Notes under the pieces: generated by a model
Seen by the model: the letters and a program-made list of their open reading frames with translations, nothing else
The model's database searches: none
What the model was told of the DNA's origin: nothing
Shown: one piece after another, positions 1 through 9,939 of the stretch
Layout of the letters: each line of letters starts with the position of its first letter
How positions within the stretch are numbered: the stretch's first letter is position 1
IMG/VR virus record: IMGVR_UViG_3300025889_000337
Span: 1 to 38,268 of that record
Length of the DNA stretch: 38,268 bases
Strand: one strand, 5' to 3'
DNA from: a virus
Position numbers and translations under genes: made by a program

Positions 1-3000
1 GCAGCAGATGGAAAGTATTTCAGTGGCAAGGATAGAATTCCAGCATATATCTCAAACGGAGAATATGTAGTAAATGCGGCGGCGGTCAAGAAATATGGAA
101 TACCATTCTTCGACAAACTCAATGCCAAGAAGATGTCTATGGGAGGAATTCCTAGACTTGCCTACGGAGACTCAATAGATCGTGTTCTTGGTCGTCAGGG
201 TAAGCACTCGGCTCCAGAAAAGGTTACGGAGGCATTGACTACACCAGAGATGAGACGACAGACAGCGGCTGGCGTAGAAAGACTTATTCAGATAGAAAAT
301 CGAAGAAGAAGAATGCTCGGTCTCCCTGAGATCAGAGTAACGCCGTCTCAGTTGAGATCTATGTCGCAACTAGACCTTGCACATATTGAACAAGAAGTTA
401 TTGGTGGTAGAAAGGTTTGGACTGGATCAAACCTGCTTCTAACTCCCGGCCTTGAAAATAATGCATGGGAACTGTTAACTGGTGAGAAAAGGCAGGCGAG
501 AGGAATAGTTGTCCCAGCCTTACAAAGTCATGCCAGAACAACTGGTCAACAATCGGTACTTGAATCATTGCTAGTTAGAGATGCAGACGGAAGAGTAATT
601 TCTGTTAGACAGCCTAGGACAGAAGCACAGATTCGCCTTGTATCTGGCGCTATGCCATCTATAGAGCAAGCCCTTCTGGACAATCCAAGAACAAGAAATT
701 CTAAAACAACCACAACGTGGGCTCCACTATTAAGTTCGCTTTTTAGAGATAGGCTTCGTGGTCAGGCATCAATTTTTGGACCAGCACCCATCAGAGCAGA
801 TGTTTTTGCGGCAGAAACGCGCGCAGCGACAGCAGCAGGAAGGCCGGTTCCATCAATGGTCAGAAGAGCAGGAATTCCAGCCCTTCTTCATCGTAATGAA
901 ACTATTGTTCCAACTACATTAGTTGCTGAAGAGGGCGCCCATATTGACAAGGACGGAAATGTAACTCCTCTAAAGAGGGGTTCAGAAGAGAAAATGATGC
1001 GTAGCCAGATGATGGGCGGAATGGCAATGAATGCTGCGTTCATGGTCCCAATGGCCATTCAGGGCCTTGCTTCGGTAGGAAAAGTTTCTCAAGAAACAGC
1101 AAGCAATCTAACCATTCTTTCAACCGCTGTTACTGGAGCGATAATGGCTATGCAGATGATGCAGGTCATGGGTGGGATGGGCGGTGTCGGTGGAATCAAG
1201 GGCAAGATGTCTGGGATGGCTGGAGCAGTAGGGATGGGACGAAATGCCAATTTCTTGGGCCTTAGATCTGCCGCCGCAAGACTACCATCTGCCGCTCCAT
1301 ATGCTACGAGTAGGGCTGGAATGACTGCTGCACTTGGTGCTGGAAGAATTGGTTCAGCCGCTGCAATAGGCGGAAGAGCAATTCTTGGGGTTCTTGGTGG
1401 CCCCGTTGGAATTGCTCTTGCTCTTGGAACAACAGCGGCAATAATTGGATATCAGAAATATCAGGAGGCGGCTGAGAACGCAAGAAAGGTTGCGGTGAGT
1501 GCATTTACAGAACCAGCAAAGTCTGCTGAATACTTTGGAATTCAAGTTGGAAATGTTGCCAAGACAATAGAAAGTGCCAACTTCGCAAGAATGTCAAAGG
1601 ATCTTGGTGGTATTGATCAAGCACTTAGAGATGCCGTAAAGGAGGACTACGCTGATCTCATCAAGAAGGTTTCTGAAGGATCTGTCACAAGTGGAGCGAG
1701 AAGTCTAGCCGATGCATTTAGGAACATGATAGCATCTGGAATGTCTGCCGAACAGGCAAAGGCGGCAGTGGAGGCGATATCTGTTGAGGCTGGTGTCACA
1801 GGTGGAGCAGCGTATGCTCAAGCAATCAAGGACAACCTGTTGAATGTCAACATGACTAGAGCAGAGGCAGTCAGGGAAATTCCAAAAGCGTTCGGAGTTG
1901 ATCAAACATATATTGACAACCTCCAAAAAGAGTTGGACAATAAAGAAAAACAATTGGCAGAGGCAAGAGGAAGATCAGCACCATCAGTACCTCAGGGTTC
2001 CTCTGCCGACTGGCACGGTGGCGGCACTCAAGCCACCTTTACCGCAGCCACCGCAGCCACAAAAGAGATTTCAGATCTTCAAAGGAAAATTGCAGCACTC
2101 AATGATGAGATTGAAAGGGCTAAACAGTTAGACCCAGACCTATTCGTTCCAGCCGCTGAGGGAATTCTATTGGCATACTCAGAGGTTCCAAAAGAGGCAA
2201 AGCAGTCAATGGACGAACTCCTAGCGTCTGCCGAAAATTTGAGCAAAGAGTCCACTGGTATATTTAAGAACACTCAGGCAGAGGATATGAAGGATTCTAT
2301 AGCCAAATGGATGGAAGCCAATAATCCAAATCAATGGGCTGCTGTGTCAAAAAGTATTGATACTGCTGATGAAGCGGCAATGGCCATGGCCCTATCGGTT
2401 GCTGGCATTCCACTGAGTGAGGCAGTGGTGGCTGGTGAGGGATTCAGCCTTGTGGTAGCAAGAGCATTGTATGAGGCAACGGCGGCGGCAGCCATTGCCG
2501 CTCAAGCAGTTCAAGATCTAATAGACAAGTTCAAAGAAGATTTGGGTGGAGACCTATCAGAAAAACTTGAAAAGGGTCAGGGCCGCTATGATCGTCTAGC
2601 AGAAGGTCTTTCTGGGTATCTTGAGAGAACATCAGAACGAAGAGATCAGATGGAGAAAGACTTCAAGACTGAACAAGAAGGAATACAAGAGTCAATAGAG
2701 GGTATGCAGGATCAGATAAAGGCCATAGACAAGGTTACAGAGGCTCGCCGCGAGCAGGCACAAGAAGTAATTGATGGTTTGGAAAAGGAAAGGGAGCAAA
2801 TAGGCAAGTCCACCGACAAGTATCTTGAATCAATACGCAAGCGCTCTCAGGCTGACAACTTCTATGCCAACCAGCGCAAGGGCAATCTGTCTGCTCTTGG
2901 GAAACTTGCCTCTGGAGACGTGTTCGGGTTCCTCGTTGACCGCCAGCAGATGCAGGGCGAGGCCACTCAGTATGCCTATGACGAAGAGATTCGTAAGATT

Positions 3001-4857
3001 GAGGAGAATCGTGACGCGCAGGTTGAGGCCATAGACGATGCCATAGAGAAGAAGAATGAAGAAGTTAAAGAGTTTGAGAAGGCTCAGAAGCGAAAGACCG
3101 ATGCAATTCAAGAAGAAATAGACAGGCAGCAAGACCTTATGGATGCAAATGCCAAAACTCATGACAAGCAGATGGAGGCATTCGATGAATTGGTTAAAAG
3201 AAGAGCAGAAGAAAAAAGAGAAGCAATACAGATTCAGAGAGACAAGAATACAGCACTCCAAGATCTTGTTGACAAAATAAGTAATGGTGAATTCGCATCG
3301 GCAGAAGATCTAAATAAAAGACTTGGCCCTGTATTGGCAGAGAAATATATCGAGGAAGAGAGGGCCATTCTCAGAAAGATGTATATGGCAAAGGTTGCCG
3401 ACCTTGAACTTGATAAGACACTGACACCAGCCCAGAGAGCGTCACAAGCATCAGAATACATAAGAACATTTTATGAACAGGTAACACAAGGTAGACCACA
3501 GCACTGGAGAGAGGGAACCACTACTGAAGATATGCTTAATGATCTTGGTATTACAACTGGAGGAGTTGGGCCTAGAGGCGCACCGGGTGCTGGTGGTAGA
3601 GCAATGGGCGGTTACATCTCTGGTCCCGGTGGTCCTACTGACGACAAGATTCCAGCCCGCCTCTCCAATGGAGAATATGTCATTCGTGCTTCCAGCGTCA
3701 ACAAGTATGGCAAGAACTTCCTAGATGCTGTGAACACTCAAAGGTTCGCTGATGGCGGAATGCCATTAGAGGGAGAGGCTGCAACAAAGGAGGCAATGGA
3801 AGCCTTAGGTCCATTTAGCAAGAATGGTGTTCAGTACTTCTCCGCTGGCGGCTGGGCCAAGCCCCTGACTGGGGCAACTAGAGTGAAGAATGGAACACGC
3901 TATGCAGATCAGTATGAAGGTCATTATATTCATGCTGAAGGATGGATTAATAGAGGCGATGGATCTCCAAAATATGCAAATACTGGTGTAAATGATATAG
4001 ATAACAATGAGCCACCAAAAGCACTAAGGGACGGAGTTGTCTCTGACTCATCAGCAAATTCTTATCTTCCCGGTGGATATGTAGTAATCACACATGATGA
4101 TGGATCACAAACCAGATATGCACACATTCATGGATGGAAAGTGTCAAACGGGGTAAGAGTCGCTGCTGGTAAAGAACTGGCATCAAGATCGAGTCCACAC
4201 TTGCACTTTGCTTGGAGAGGCATACCACAACTGATACAAAGACAAGTAGGTGGACTTGTTCCATGGCTGAATGATTCTGGAGATTTGGTTTGGGAGGGCC
4301 TGCCAACTGGTACAGGAACTGGTACAGGAACTGGAACTGCTGGAACTGCTGGAACTGCTGCAACTCCACCATCTGTGACGTATGCAGAAAGAATTAGAAA
4401 TGTTCAAGACTATCTTTCAAATAAAACTGGCAGAAGAACAGCCCTTGCATCATTTATATCATCTCCAATGATAGGAAAGATTACGAGGCGTGCAGGCGGC
4501 GGCTCCATCTATGGCGCTGGCGGTCCAACAGACGACATGATTCCAGCGATGCTGTCAAATGGAGAATATGTGATACAGGCTTCCAGTGTCAAGAGATACG
4601 GCAAGGGCATGATGGACCAGATCAATGCTGGAATGTTTGGAATGGGTGGAATGGCAAAGAAGTTCAACATGCCACGATACGCGGTCGGTGGACCAGTGGG
4701 ACAGGTTCCAAGCATGAGCAAGGGAATGGGAAGCGACATGAACATAACAATTCATGCCAACGGCATCACCGACCCAGAGGTGTTCGCCAAGAAGGTTGTC
4801 ACCGTCATCGAGAGGAAGCAGTCTCAGAGAGAACATGCTAGAATGGTGAGATCATGA
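1..4857 (+). CDS. Tail tape measure protein, 5' end outside the window
   Basis: The frame is open from base 1, so the gene starts upstream; ATG 133 is internal. At least 1618 residues are visible. Tape measure proteins set tail length and fill the tail tube. Two hydrophobic Gly/Ala/Met stretches lie near 996-1080 and 1378-1455, and a long charged coiled-coil region spans about 2520-3270. A short motif around SNGEYV recurs three times (about 16-129, 3622-3738, 4513-4626). Between the last two copies, about 3904-4230, is a region like an M23 peptidase with YAHIHG and PHLHFAW, but the usual first zinc histidine is not obvious. A Thr/Gly linker encoded by simple repeats lies at 4309-4367. The stop overlaps the next ATG as ATGA. 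Size, composition and position before the tail-tip genes support the call. Confidence 0.92.
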   Translation, partial: AADGKYFSGKDRIPAYISNGEYVVNAAAVKKYGIPFFDKLNAKKMSMGGIPRLAYGDSIDRVLGRQGKHSAPEKVTEALTTPEMRRQTAAGVERLIQIENRRRRMLGLPEIRVTPSQLRSMSQLDLAHIEQEVIGGRKVWTGSNLLLTPGLENNAWELLTGEKRQARGIVVPALQSHARTTGQQSVLESLLVRDADGRVISVRQPRTEAQIRLVSGAMPSIEQALLDNPRTRNSKTTTTWAPLLSSLFRDRLRGQASIFGPAPIRADVFAAETRAATAAGRPVPSMVRRAGIPALLHRNETIVPTTLVAEEGAHIDKDGNVTPLKRGSEEKMMRSQMMGGMAMNAAFMVPMAIQGLASVGKVSQETASNLTILSTAVTGAIMAMQMMQVMGGMGGVGGIKGKMSGMAGAVGMGRNANFLGLRSAAARLPSAAPYATSRAGMTAALGAGRIGSAAAIGGRAILGVLGGPVGIALALGTTAAIIGYQKYQEAAENARKVAVSAFTEPAKSAEYFGIQVGNVAKTIESANFARMSKDLGGIDQALRDAVKEDYADLIKKVSEGSVTSGARSLADAFRNMIASGMSAEQAKAAVEAISVEAGVTGGAAYAQAIKDNLLNVNMTRAEAVREIPKAFGVDQTYIDNLQKELDNKEKQLAEARGRSAPSVPQGSSADWHGGGTQATFTAATAATKEISDLQRKIAALNDEIERAKQLDPDLFVPAAEGILLAYSEVPKEAKQSMDELLASAENLSKESTGIFKNTQAEDMKDSIAKWMEANNPNQWAAVSKSIDTADEAAMAMALSVAGIPLSEAVVAGEGFSLVVARALYEATAAAAIAAQAVQDLIDKFKEDLGGDLSEKLEKGQGRYDRLAEGLSGYLERTSERRDQMEKDFKTEQEGIQESIEGMQDQIKAIDKVTEARREQAQEVIDGLEKEREQIGKSTDKYLESIRKRSQADNFYANQRKGNLSALGKLASGDVFGFLVDRQQMQGEATQYAYDEEIRKIEENRDAQVEAIDDAIEKKNEEVKEFEKAQKRKTDAIQEEIDRQQDLMDANAKTHDKQMEAFDELVKRRAEEKREAIQIQRDKNTALQDLVDKISNGEFASAEDLNKRLGPVLAEKYIEEERAILRKMYMAKVADLELDKTLTPAQRASQASEYIRTFYEQVTQGRPQHWREGTTTEDMLNDLGITTGGVGPRGAPGAGGRAMGGYISGPGGPTDDKIPARLSNGEYVIRASSVNKYGKNFLDAVNTQRFADGGMPLEGEAATKEAMEALGPFSKNGVQYFSAGGWAKPLTGATRVKNGTRYADQYEGHYIHAEGWINRGDGSPKYANTGVNDIDNNEPPKALRDGVVSDSSANSYLPGGYVVITHDDGSQTRYAHIHGWKVSNGVRVAAGKELASRSSPHLHFAWRGIPQLIQRQVGGLVPWLNDSGDLVWEGLPTGTGTGTGTGTAGTAGTAATPPSVTYAERIRNVQDYLSNKTGRRTALASFISSPMIGKITRRAGGGSIYGAGGPTDDMIPAMLSNGEYVIQASSVKRYGKGMMDQINAGMFGMGGMAKKFNMPRYAVGGPVGQVPSMSKGMGSDMNITIHANGITDPEVFAKKVVTVIERKQSQREHARMVRS

Positions 4858-5378
4858 CACTAGACAAAGTTTGGTATCGCCCGTCGCTGGTTGTGCTCAC
4901 CGATAACGAACCAGTTGATGGCGGATCGCCGGGAACCTACACAATAGGAAGCCCATACACAGACTACATAGTCCTGACAGACGACAACAGGTCAGAACTC
5001 TCTGTCACCATTGAGAGAATAGAGTACAAGAAGAGAATGATAAATGGCAGAATGAGGGCATACCACGTCACTGACAAGAAGTCCTTTAATATCTCATGGA
5101 ATGAGATTCCGTCAGCCAGCGCCATTGTGTCAGAGGCACGTCAGCCTGTCGGTGGCATCGCCGCTGGGAAGGAGATGCTTCAATGGCATCAGAGCCATCC
5201 AGACTCATTCTGGATGATGCTCGTCTACGACACTCCAAATCCAGAGAGGCTGGGAGATCCCTTGCAGTACAGAGTTGAGTGGTACAACGTGTTCTTCGAA
5301 GACTTTGACTACACTGTGGTGAAGCGGGGAAGTGCATACGACCACTGGAACGTCTCTATGTCGCTGGTGGAGGTATAA
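4854..5378 (+). CDS. Tail-tip protein, possibly distal tail type
   Basis: This 174-residue protein starts in an ATGA overlap with the tape measure gene and ends in a TAATG overlap with the next gene, so translation is probably coupled. The sequence is rich in beta-forming and aromatic residues, with no signal peptide or membrane segment. Siphophages usually place a distal tail protein directly after the tape measure gene and before the tail-associated protein, and that position is the main reason for the call. I do not recognise a specific family, so a generic minor tail protein is the safer reading. Confidence 0.6.
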   Translation: MTLDKVWYRPSLVVLTDNEPVDGGSPGTYTIGSPYTDYIVLTDDNRSELSVTIERIEYKKRMINGRMRAYHVTDKKSFNISWNEIPSASAIVSEARQPVGGIAAGKEMLQWHQSHPDSFWMMLVYDTPNPERLGDPLQYRVEWYNVFFEDFDYTVVKRGSAYDHWNVSMSLVEV

Positions 5379-8300
5379 TGCTTGACACTGGATCACTGAG
5401 AGACCTTCTGGCAAGAACAGACAAGGTTAAGTCTGAGCACTTGGTCATCGCTGAGTGGAATATGAACAGGTACCAGAAGATAGACAACTTCGGCCTATAC
5501 CTTGGTGTTGCAACCCAGTTCACCTATTCCGCCTCAGACACAACGATAGTTGATGGCAGCAACTACATCATCTATGACGATGACTATGTTGAGGAGGACA
5601 TAGAGGAGAAGATATTCTCAAACCTTGGTTCGGCGTTTGAGCCAGACCGACCAGACCCCGGAATAGTCCTGCTGCTGAATGGCAAGAACTCAATGGTGTC
5701 AAGGAGCCCTCGCACAGAGATGTCCTCCACAGCGCTGAGTTCTGGCAGCGCGAGGTTCTACCCCTTTATGGAGAACAGGCCATATGACTACTTCAACTCT
5801 GCGAAGAATCTGGCAGCAAGTTCAACGTTCACTGGTGGCGTGTCCGACCTGAATGGACTCATTGAGTCTGCCAACCCGTTCGTGGTATATGAGAGCGTCT
5901 TCCCATGCAACAAGATTGTCATAAAGGTTCAGAACCATCTCTCAATTCCGACCCACTTCAACATTGACGTGCTGAGAAGCAGCGCCCCCACCACATGGAC
6001 CACAGTATTCTCCGAGGCAGATGACAACAGCACCTTATTTGCTACAGGGAAACTTGAACTCTACTACAGCAGCAACGCTTGGTCCACAACAGTCTCAAGA
6101 GTGTCCGACTTGACGCAGATATATCAGGGCGGCAGCAACGATCAGGTCGATGAGATCATAGGAATAAGGCTAAGGGTCACGAAGATGACAATTCCAACGA
6201 GAACGTCTGGAAGGAAGTACAACTCTAGCCTAGAACTCATAGAGATGTCTCCTAGGCTAGAGGTTGACATGTCGGACTACACGGAGTCATTCTCATACAA
6301 CTCATCAATTGGCGAGTCTGAGTTCGGCCTTCCAGTCGGGAGCCTTGTGACGAGCACAGGAGACATATCTCTATCAAATGAGACAAATGCATTCATATCT
6401 GCCTCCGCACTGCCAAAGTTTGGGATGCTGAACCCGAATGTTGAGTTCAGGTTCTATCAGAAGATAACGGCATCGGTGTCGGGTGACGATGCCTCCACGT
6501 CACTGTACACCGTTCCACTAAAGACGATGTATGCGGAGTCATGGACCAACTCCGACAACTACTCAACAGCCGTCTCCCTGTCAGACAGGTTCAGGCTGTT
6601 CCAAGAGAAGAATGTGCCAGATCTCGCATTCATGACCAAGAGGGGAATACCGTTCTCAAGCATAATCCTGATGATCCTTGACAATTGCGGTGTCACTGGG
6701 TATGAGTTCAAGAAGACCAACAATGACACTGACGCAGACAGCAAGGAAGACACAAGAATAACGAACTTCTTCTGCGACAAGGATCAGACCCTGATGGAAG
6801 TGCTTGAGAGCATAGCAATTGCCACACAATCTTGCATGTACATAGACTCAAGCAACAACTTGAGCGTAATGACCAAGGAAAGGGTCGCTGGCCTGAGAGA
6901 CCTGTCCTACTCATCCTCTGCCCTCAACACAACAGGCACAGACTTCTGGTTCGTTGGAGATGAAGACTTCTCTGGAACTGGGGTGCAGTCTGGAACCACC
7001 GCCTCCTATGTGTCCTCATCGTATGTCGCAAACATAGTCTCATTCAATGAGTCGAAGTTGTTGCCTGTGACAGATGGAGACATAAACTATCATGTGTATG
7101 GATTCAGAAAGGTTTCCGGTGGAACAAATCTGCTCACAGAGACCATTCCAAACCAGTACCTTGAGGATGTCCCTGCAATATCTGTTGTTCTTGGATCTGG
7201 ATACTCCTATCAGGGAACGCAGTTGTGGTCACCGGGAAGTGATAGCACTGGTGTCCTTGGAGCGGCCAACCTGATAGCCTCAATGAACACGAACAGGCTG
7301 AAGAACGTCTACGCCAACCCAATAGTTGCAACCTCAAAGGAGAATGCGATAAGGGGGATGTATGCCTCTGCCACCGTCGCATCGGCCCTGAATGCCTTGG
7401 TGATATCTCTGGACAGAAATGAGATATACACAATCCCAGACTATCAGGGATATGTGCTCGTTGATGGGGAGTTCATAGAGTACTATGGAAAGGCATTCCT
7501 CGCTGGCAACAGCAGAGGATACTTCAAGAAGGTGTTCTTCAGCGATGAGGACATGTCAAACTACATAAATGCCAGCGCCAACATGAGATCGGCATTGGTT
7601 CCGGTGGGGCTGATAGTGAAGCCAGAGTTCTCTGTCACAGAGAAGTCAAACGGCTCGTACTCCTATCGGGTCATAGATGATGGCAGGGGTGCGCTTGGCA
7701 GCAGAATCGTTGGCCATGATAGAGTCCTGAACAACGAGGACTCAGACATCACTGCATCAAACAGGTTCTCAATCGCAATTGGCAATACGAGGAGCGACAA
7801 CCGCAAGGTGAAGCCACAACTCAGCGCAACACTCAAATATGACTTCTCCCAGATACGAGGATTCAGCAACCTGAAGAAGCGACTCAACGTTCCAACACAG
7901 AACTATCAGACATACTTGGGACATCTCAAGATAAGCGGTCCAAAAGCATTGCCAAGGGACAGCAAGGCCTTCAGTGCGTCCACGGCATCTGTTCAGATCG
8001 GAATGCTCAACCAGAACAACATCAAGGTTGACAAACTTGTTCCCGGCAGCGGCTCATTGAGTTTCGATGACTTCGTGTTCTTCCTAGGAGAGAGATTCAT
8101 CCATGGACAAAAGATACCGCTGAGATTTCCGCCGAACATAGTGTCTACCAGAATGAGGCTGTTCTCTGGAAGACGAACCATCAATGGTCAGAACAACGTG
8201 GCATCAACGCTGTCATCCATCGCTGGACTAGCGTTTGATGTCACATCAGATGGATCAGGATACTACCTTGAGGTGGAATCAATAGCGTCTGGGAAGGACT

Positions 8301-9472
8301 CAGTTTCTCCCCGCGCCGTCAATAGGAATCTTAGATTCTACAAACTCTTCTATCGCAATGGACGGATGAACGTTGAGATACTTTTCACAGGAGCGGTGAA
8401 CGTCCAGAGCGTCATAAACAGGGACATCCAATTGACGACAGACAGAAATGTTCCAACAGATCCAGTGTTCGAACTCACTGTGATGATAAACAGAAAGGAC
8501 GGCGCGGCACAGTATGACATATACTATGGCGACAAGAAGGTGAACTCAACACCAATAGTCGATGTCAGGTACAATAGTGCTGGAAAGAGGGTCATTGACC
8601 AGAACCAACGAATAGAGAAGAATGTCGTCCTGTTCGTGAGAAATGACTCTCAGGCAATATATGAGTATGTCGCTGCCGTTGGGCTTCCGCATGGGAAGAG
8701 CACAAAGCCAAACCAAGAGCAGAACTACGGCGCGTTTGACTCTGAGTTGAACACCGCTCTCAGTGGTACAATAGCGATCAACAAGTGGAACCAGTTCTCT
8801 ACAGGAGAGAAGGACACTAGGAAGATATACTACTTCAACGACTTTGCAAAGGTTGTAAGACAGGTAAAGAAATATGACATCAGATACATCAATGGTCCAG
8901 CAAGATTGGCCAGACTGATAGACGTGTCTAGGGTGAATCCACAATATGCAATTAAGTCTCAGAAGTACACACCGTTCGGAGCAGAGATTGTGGTTATGAA
9001 CACATCTCCCGGTGCCATAGCGCTGTCTGAGGAGGTTGGGCTGCCACTATACATATATGGAATATGCCTTGAAGAACTGAGCAATGGGTCAATCTCAATG
9101 GACAGCCTATACGACAAGACAATTGACTACAAGAAGAAGACGGTAGACATCAGTTTCAACAGGTCTAGGAGCGGCGAGAAGTCATTCTCACTCGACAGCG
9201 TATTCATCCAGTCGCCAGACACCGCCAGAAGTCTCATGAGATGGGTGGTTGACAACTGTAGCCATGAGAGGGCCATGGTTGAGATGGAGGTGTTCCCCAA
9301 CCCAATAATAGAACTTGGAGACAAGGTTAAGATACTGGCGAAGGACAGGGGATACTACCCAAGCAACGAGAGCCATGGAGACAAGACGTTCATTGTCTCA
9401 GACATATCATATTCGGTATCATCGGAGGGACCGTCAATGACGATAAAGGCCATAGAGGTTGGTGAGATCTGA
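5378..9472 (+). CDS. Large minor tail / tail-tip hub protein
   Basis: The protein has 1364 residues, is Ser/Asn/Asp rich and shows no transmembrane segments. It starts at ATG 5378 in a TAATG overlap, with GGAGG at 5368-5372 as ribosome site. Very large proteins in the second place after the tape measure are usually tail-associated or receptor-proximal hub proteins. A stretch around 8200-8600 resembles a lectin-like beta sandwich (VIDxNQRI and nearby strands), but this is only a pattern impression. The C-terminal part after about 9000 again looks like a compact tail-hub domain. No peptidase motif was seen. The role is inferred mainly from size and order. Confidence 0.72.
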   Translation: MLDTGSLRDLLARTDKVKSEHLVIAEWNMNRYQKIDNFGLYLGVATQFTYSASDTTIVDGSNYIIYDDDYVEEDIEEKIFSNLGSAFEPDRPDPGIVLLLNGKNSMVSRSPRTEMSSTALSSGSARFYPFMENRPYDYFNSAKNLAASSTFTGGVSDLNGLIESANPFVVYESVFPCNKIVIKVQNHLSIPTHFNIDVLRSSAPTTWTTVFSEADDNSTLFATGKLELYYSSNAWSTTVSRVSDLTQIYQGGSNDQVDEIIGIRLRVTKMTIPTRTSGRKYNSSLELIEMSPRLEVDMSDYTESFSYNSSIGESEFGLPVGSLVTSTGDISLSNETNAFISASALPKFGMLNPNVEFRFYQKITASVSGDDASTSLYTVPLKTMYAESWTNSDNYSTAVSLSDRFRLFQEKNVPDLAFMTKRGIPFSSIILMILDNCGVTGYEFKKTNNDTDADSKEDTRITNFFCDKDQTLMEVLESIAIATQSCMYIDSSNNLSVMTKERVAGLRDLSYSSSALNTTGTDFWFVGDEDFSGTGVQSGTTASYVSSSYVANIVSFNESKLLPVTDGDINYHVYGFRKVSGGTNLLTETIPNQYLEDVPAISVVLGSGYSYQGTQLWSPGSDSTGVLGAANLIASMNTNRLKNVYANPIVATSKENAIRGMYASATVASALNALVISLDRNEIYTIPDYQGYVLVDGEFIEYYGKAFLAGNSRGYFKKVFFSDEDMSNYINASANMRSALVPVGLIVKPEFSVTEKSNGSYSYRVIDDGRGALGSRIVGHDRVLNNEDSDITASNRFSIAIGNTRSDNRKVKPQLSATLKYDFSQIRGFSNLKKRLNVPTQNYQTYLGHLKISGPKALPRDSKAFSASTASVQIGMLNQNNIKVDKLVPGSGSLSFDDFVFFLGERFIHGQKIPLRFPPNIVSTRMRLFSGRRTINGQNNVASTLSSIAGLAFDVTSDGSGYYLEVESIASGKDSVSPRAVNRNLRFYKLFYRNGRMNVEILFTGAVNVQSVINRDIQLTTDRNVPTDPVFELTVMINRKDGAAQYDIYYGDKKVNSTPIVDVRYNSAGKRVIDQNQRIEKNVVLFVRNDSQAIYEYVAAVGLPHGKSTKPNQEQNYGAFDSELNTALSGTIAINKWNQFSTGEKDTRKIYYFNDFAKVVRQVKKYDIRYINGPARLARLIDVSRVNPQYAIKSQKYTPFGAEIVVMNTSPGAIALSEEVGLPLYIYGICLEELSNGSISMDSLYDKTIDYKKKTVDISFNRSRSGEKSFSLDSVFIQSPDTARSLMRWVVDNCSHERAMVEMEVFPNPIIELGDKVKILAKDRGYYPSNESHGDKTFIVSDISYSVSSEGPSMTIKAIEVGEI

Positions 9473-9939
9473 TGCCACCAACAAGGTCGAACTCAACCAA
9501 CATTCCCCTGACCTATCAACAGAACCCAAAGGTCATAGACATGCCCAACGTGGTCGCTACGGCATCAGCCGAGGCCATTAGGCTACAGATGCTGATAATC
9601 AAAGATGTCACAAATCTGATAGAATTTGATTATGAGAATTTTGCAAGCATAGACTATATGCCAGATGCATCAAATTCTAATGAACTGATACCGGGAAATC
9701 CAGTATACAAAGAGCACTTCAACAATATAGTGAAAGAGATTGACACAAAGTTGGGATACGGGAAGACAACATCTAGCGCCTATCTGTCACACTATAGGGG
9801 ATACTTCAGTTTGTTGTATGGCAATGACGGAATTCCAATAATAAAGTTCTCGTTGCCGATCAGCGACAACATGATAGATGACTTCTCAATAGTGCAGAAC
9901 AGAATAGGCTTCCCAGAGGAGAGCGGTACCGATGTTTGA
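9472..9939 (+). CDS. Tail-region structural protein, unknown
   Basis: A 155-residue protein starting at a TGATG junction with the large tail protein and overlapping the next gene by 8 bases. It begins with a Pro/Asn/Thr-rich segment, followed by a mixed helical and aromatic region. No recognised motif, signal peptide or membrane segment is visible. Bases 9590-9760 have more A/T-ending codons than the neighbouring genes. Its place inside the tail operon suggests a small tail-tip or fibre-connector component. Confidence 0.5.
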   Translation: MPPTRSNSTNIPLTYQQNPKVIDMPNVVATASAEAIRLQMLIIKDVTNLIEFDYENFASIDYMPDASNSNELIPGNPVYKEHFNNIVKEIDTKLGYGKTTSSAYLSHYRGYFSLLYGNDGIPIIKFSLPISDNMIDDFSIVQNRIGFPEESGTDV

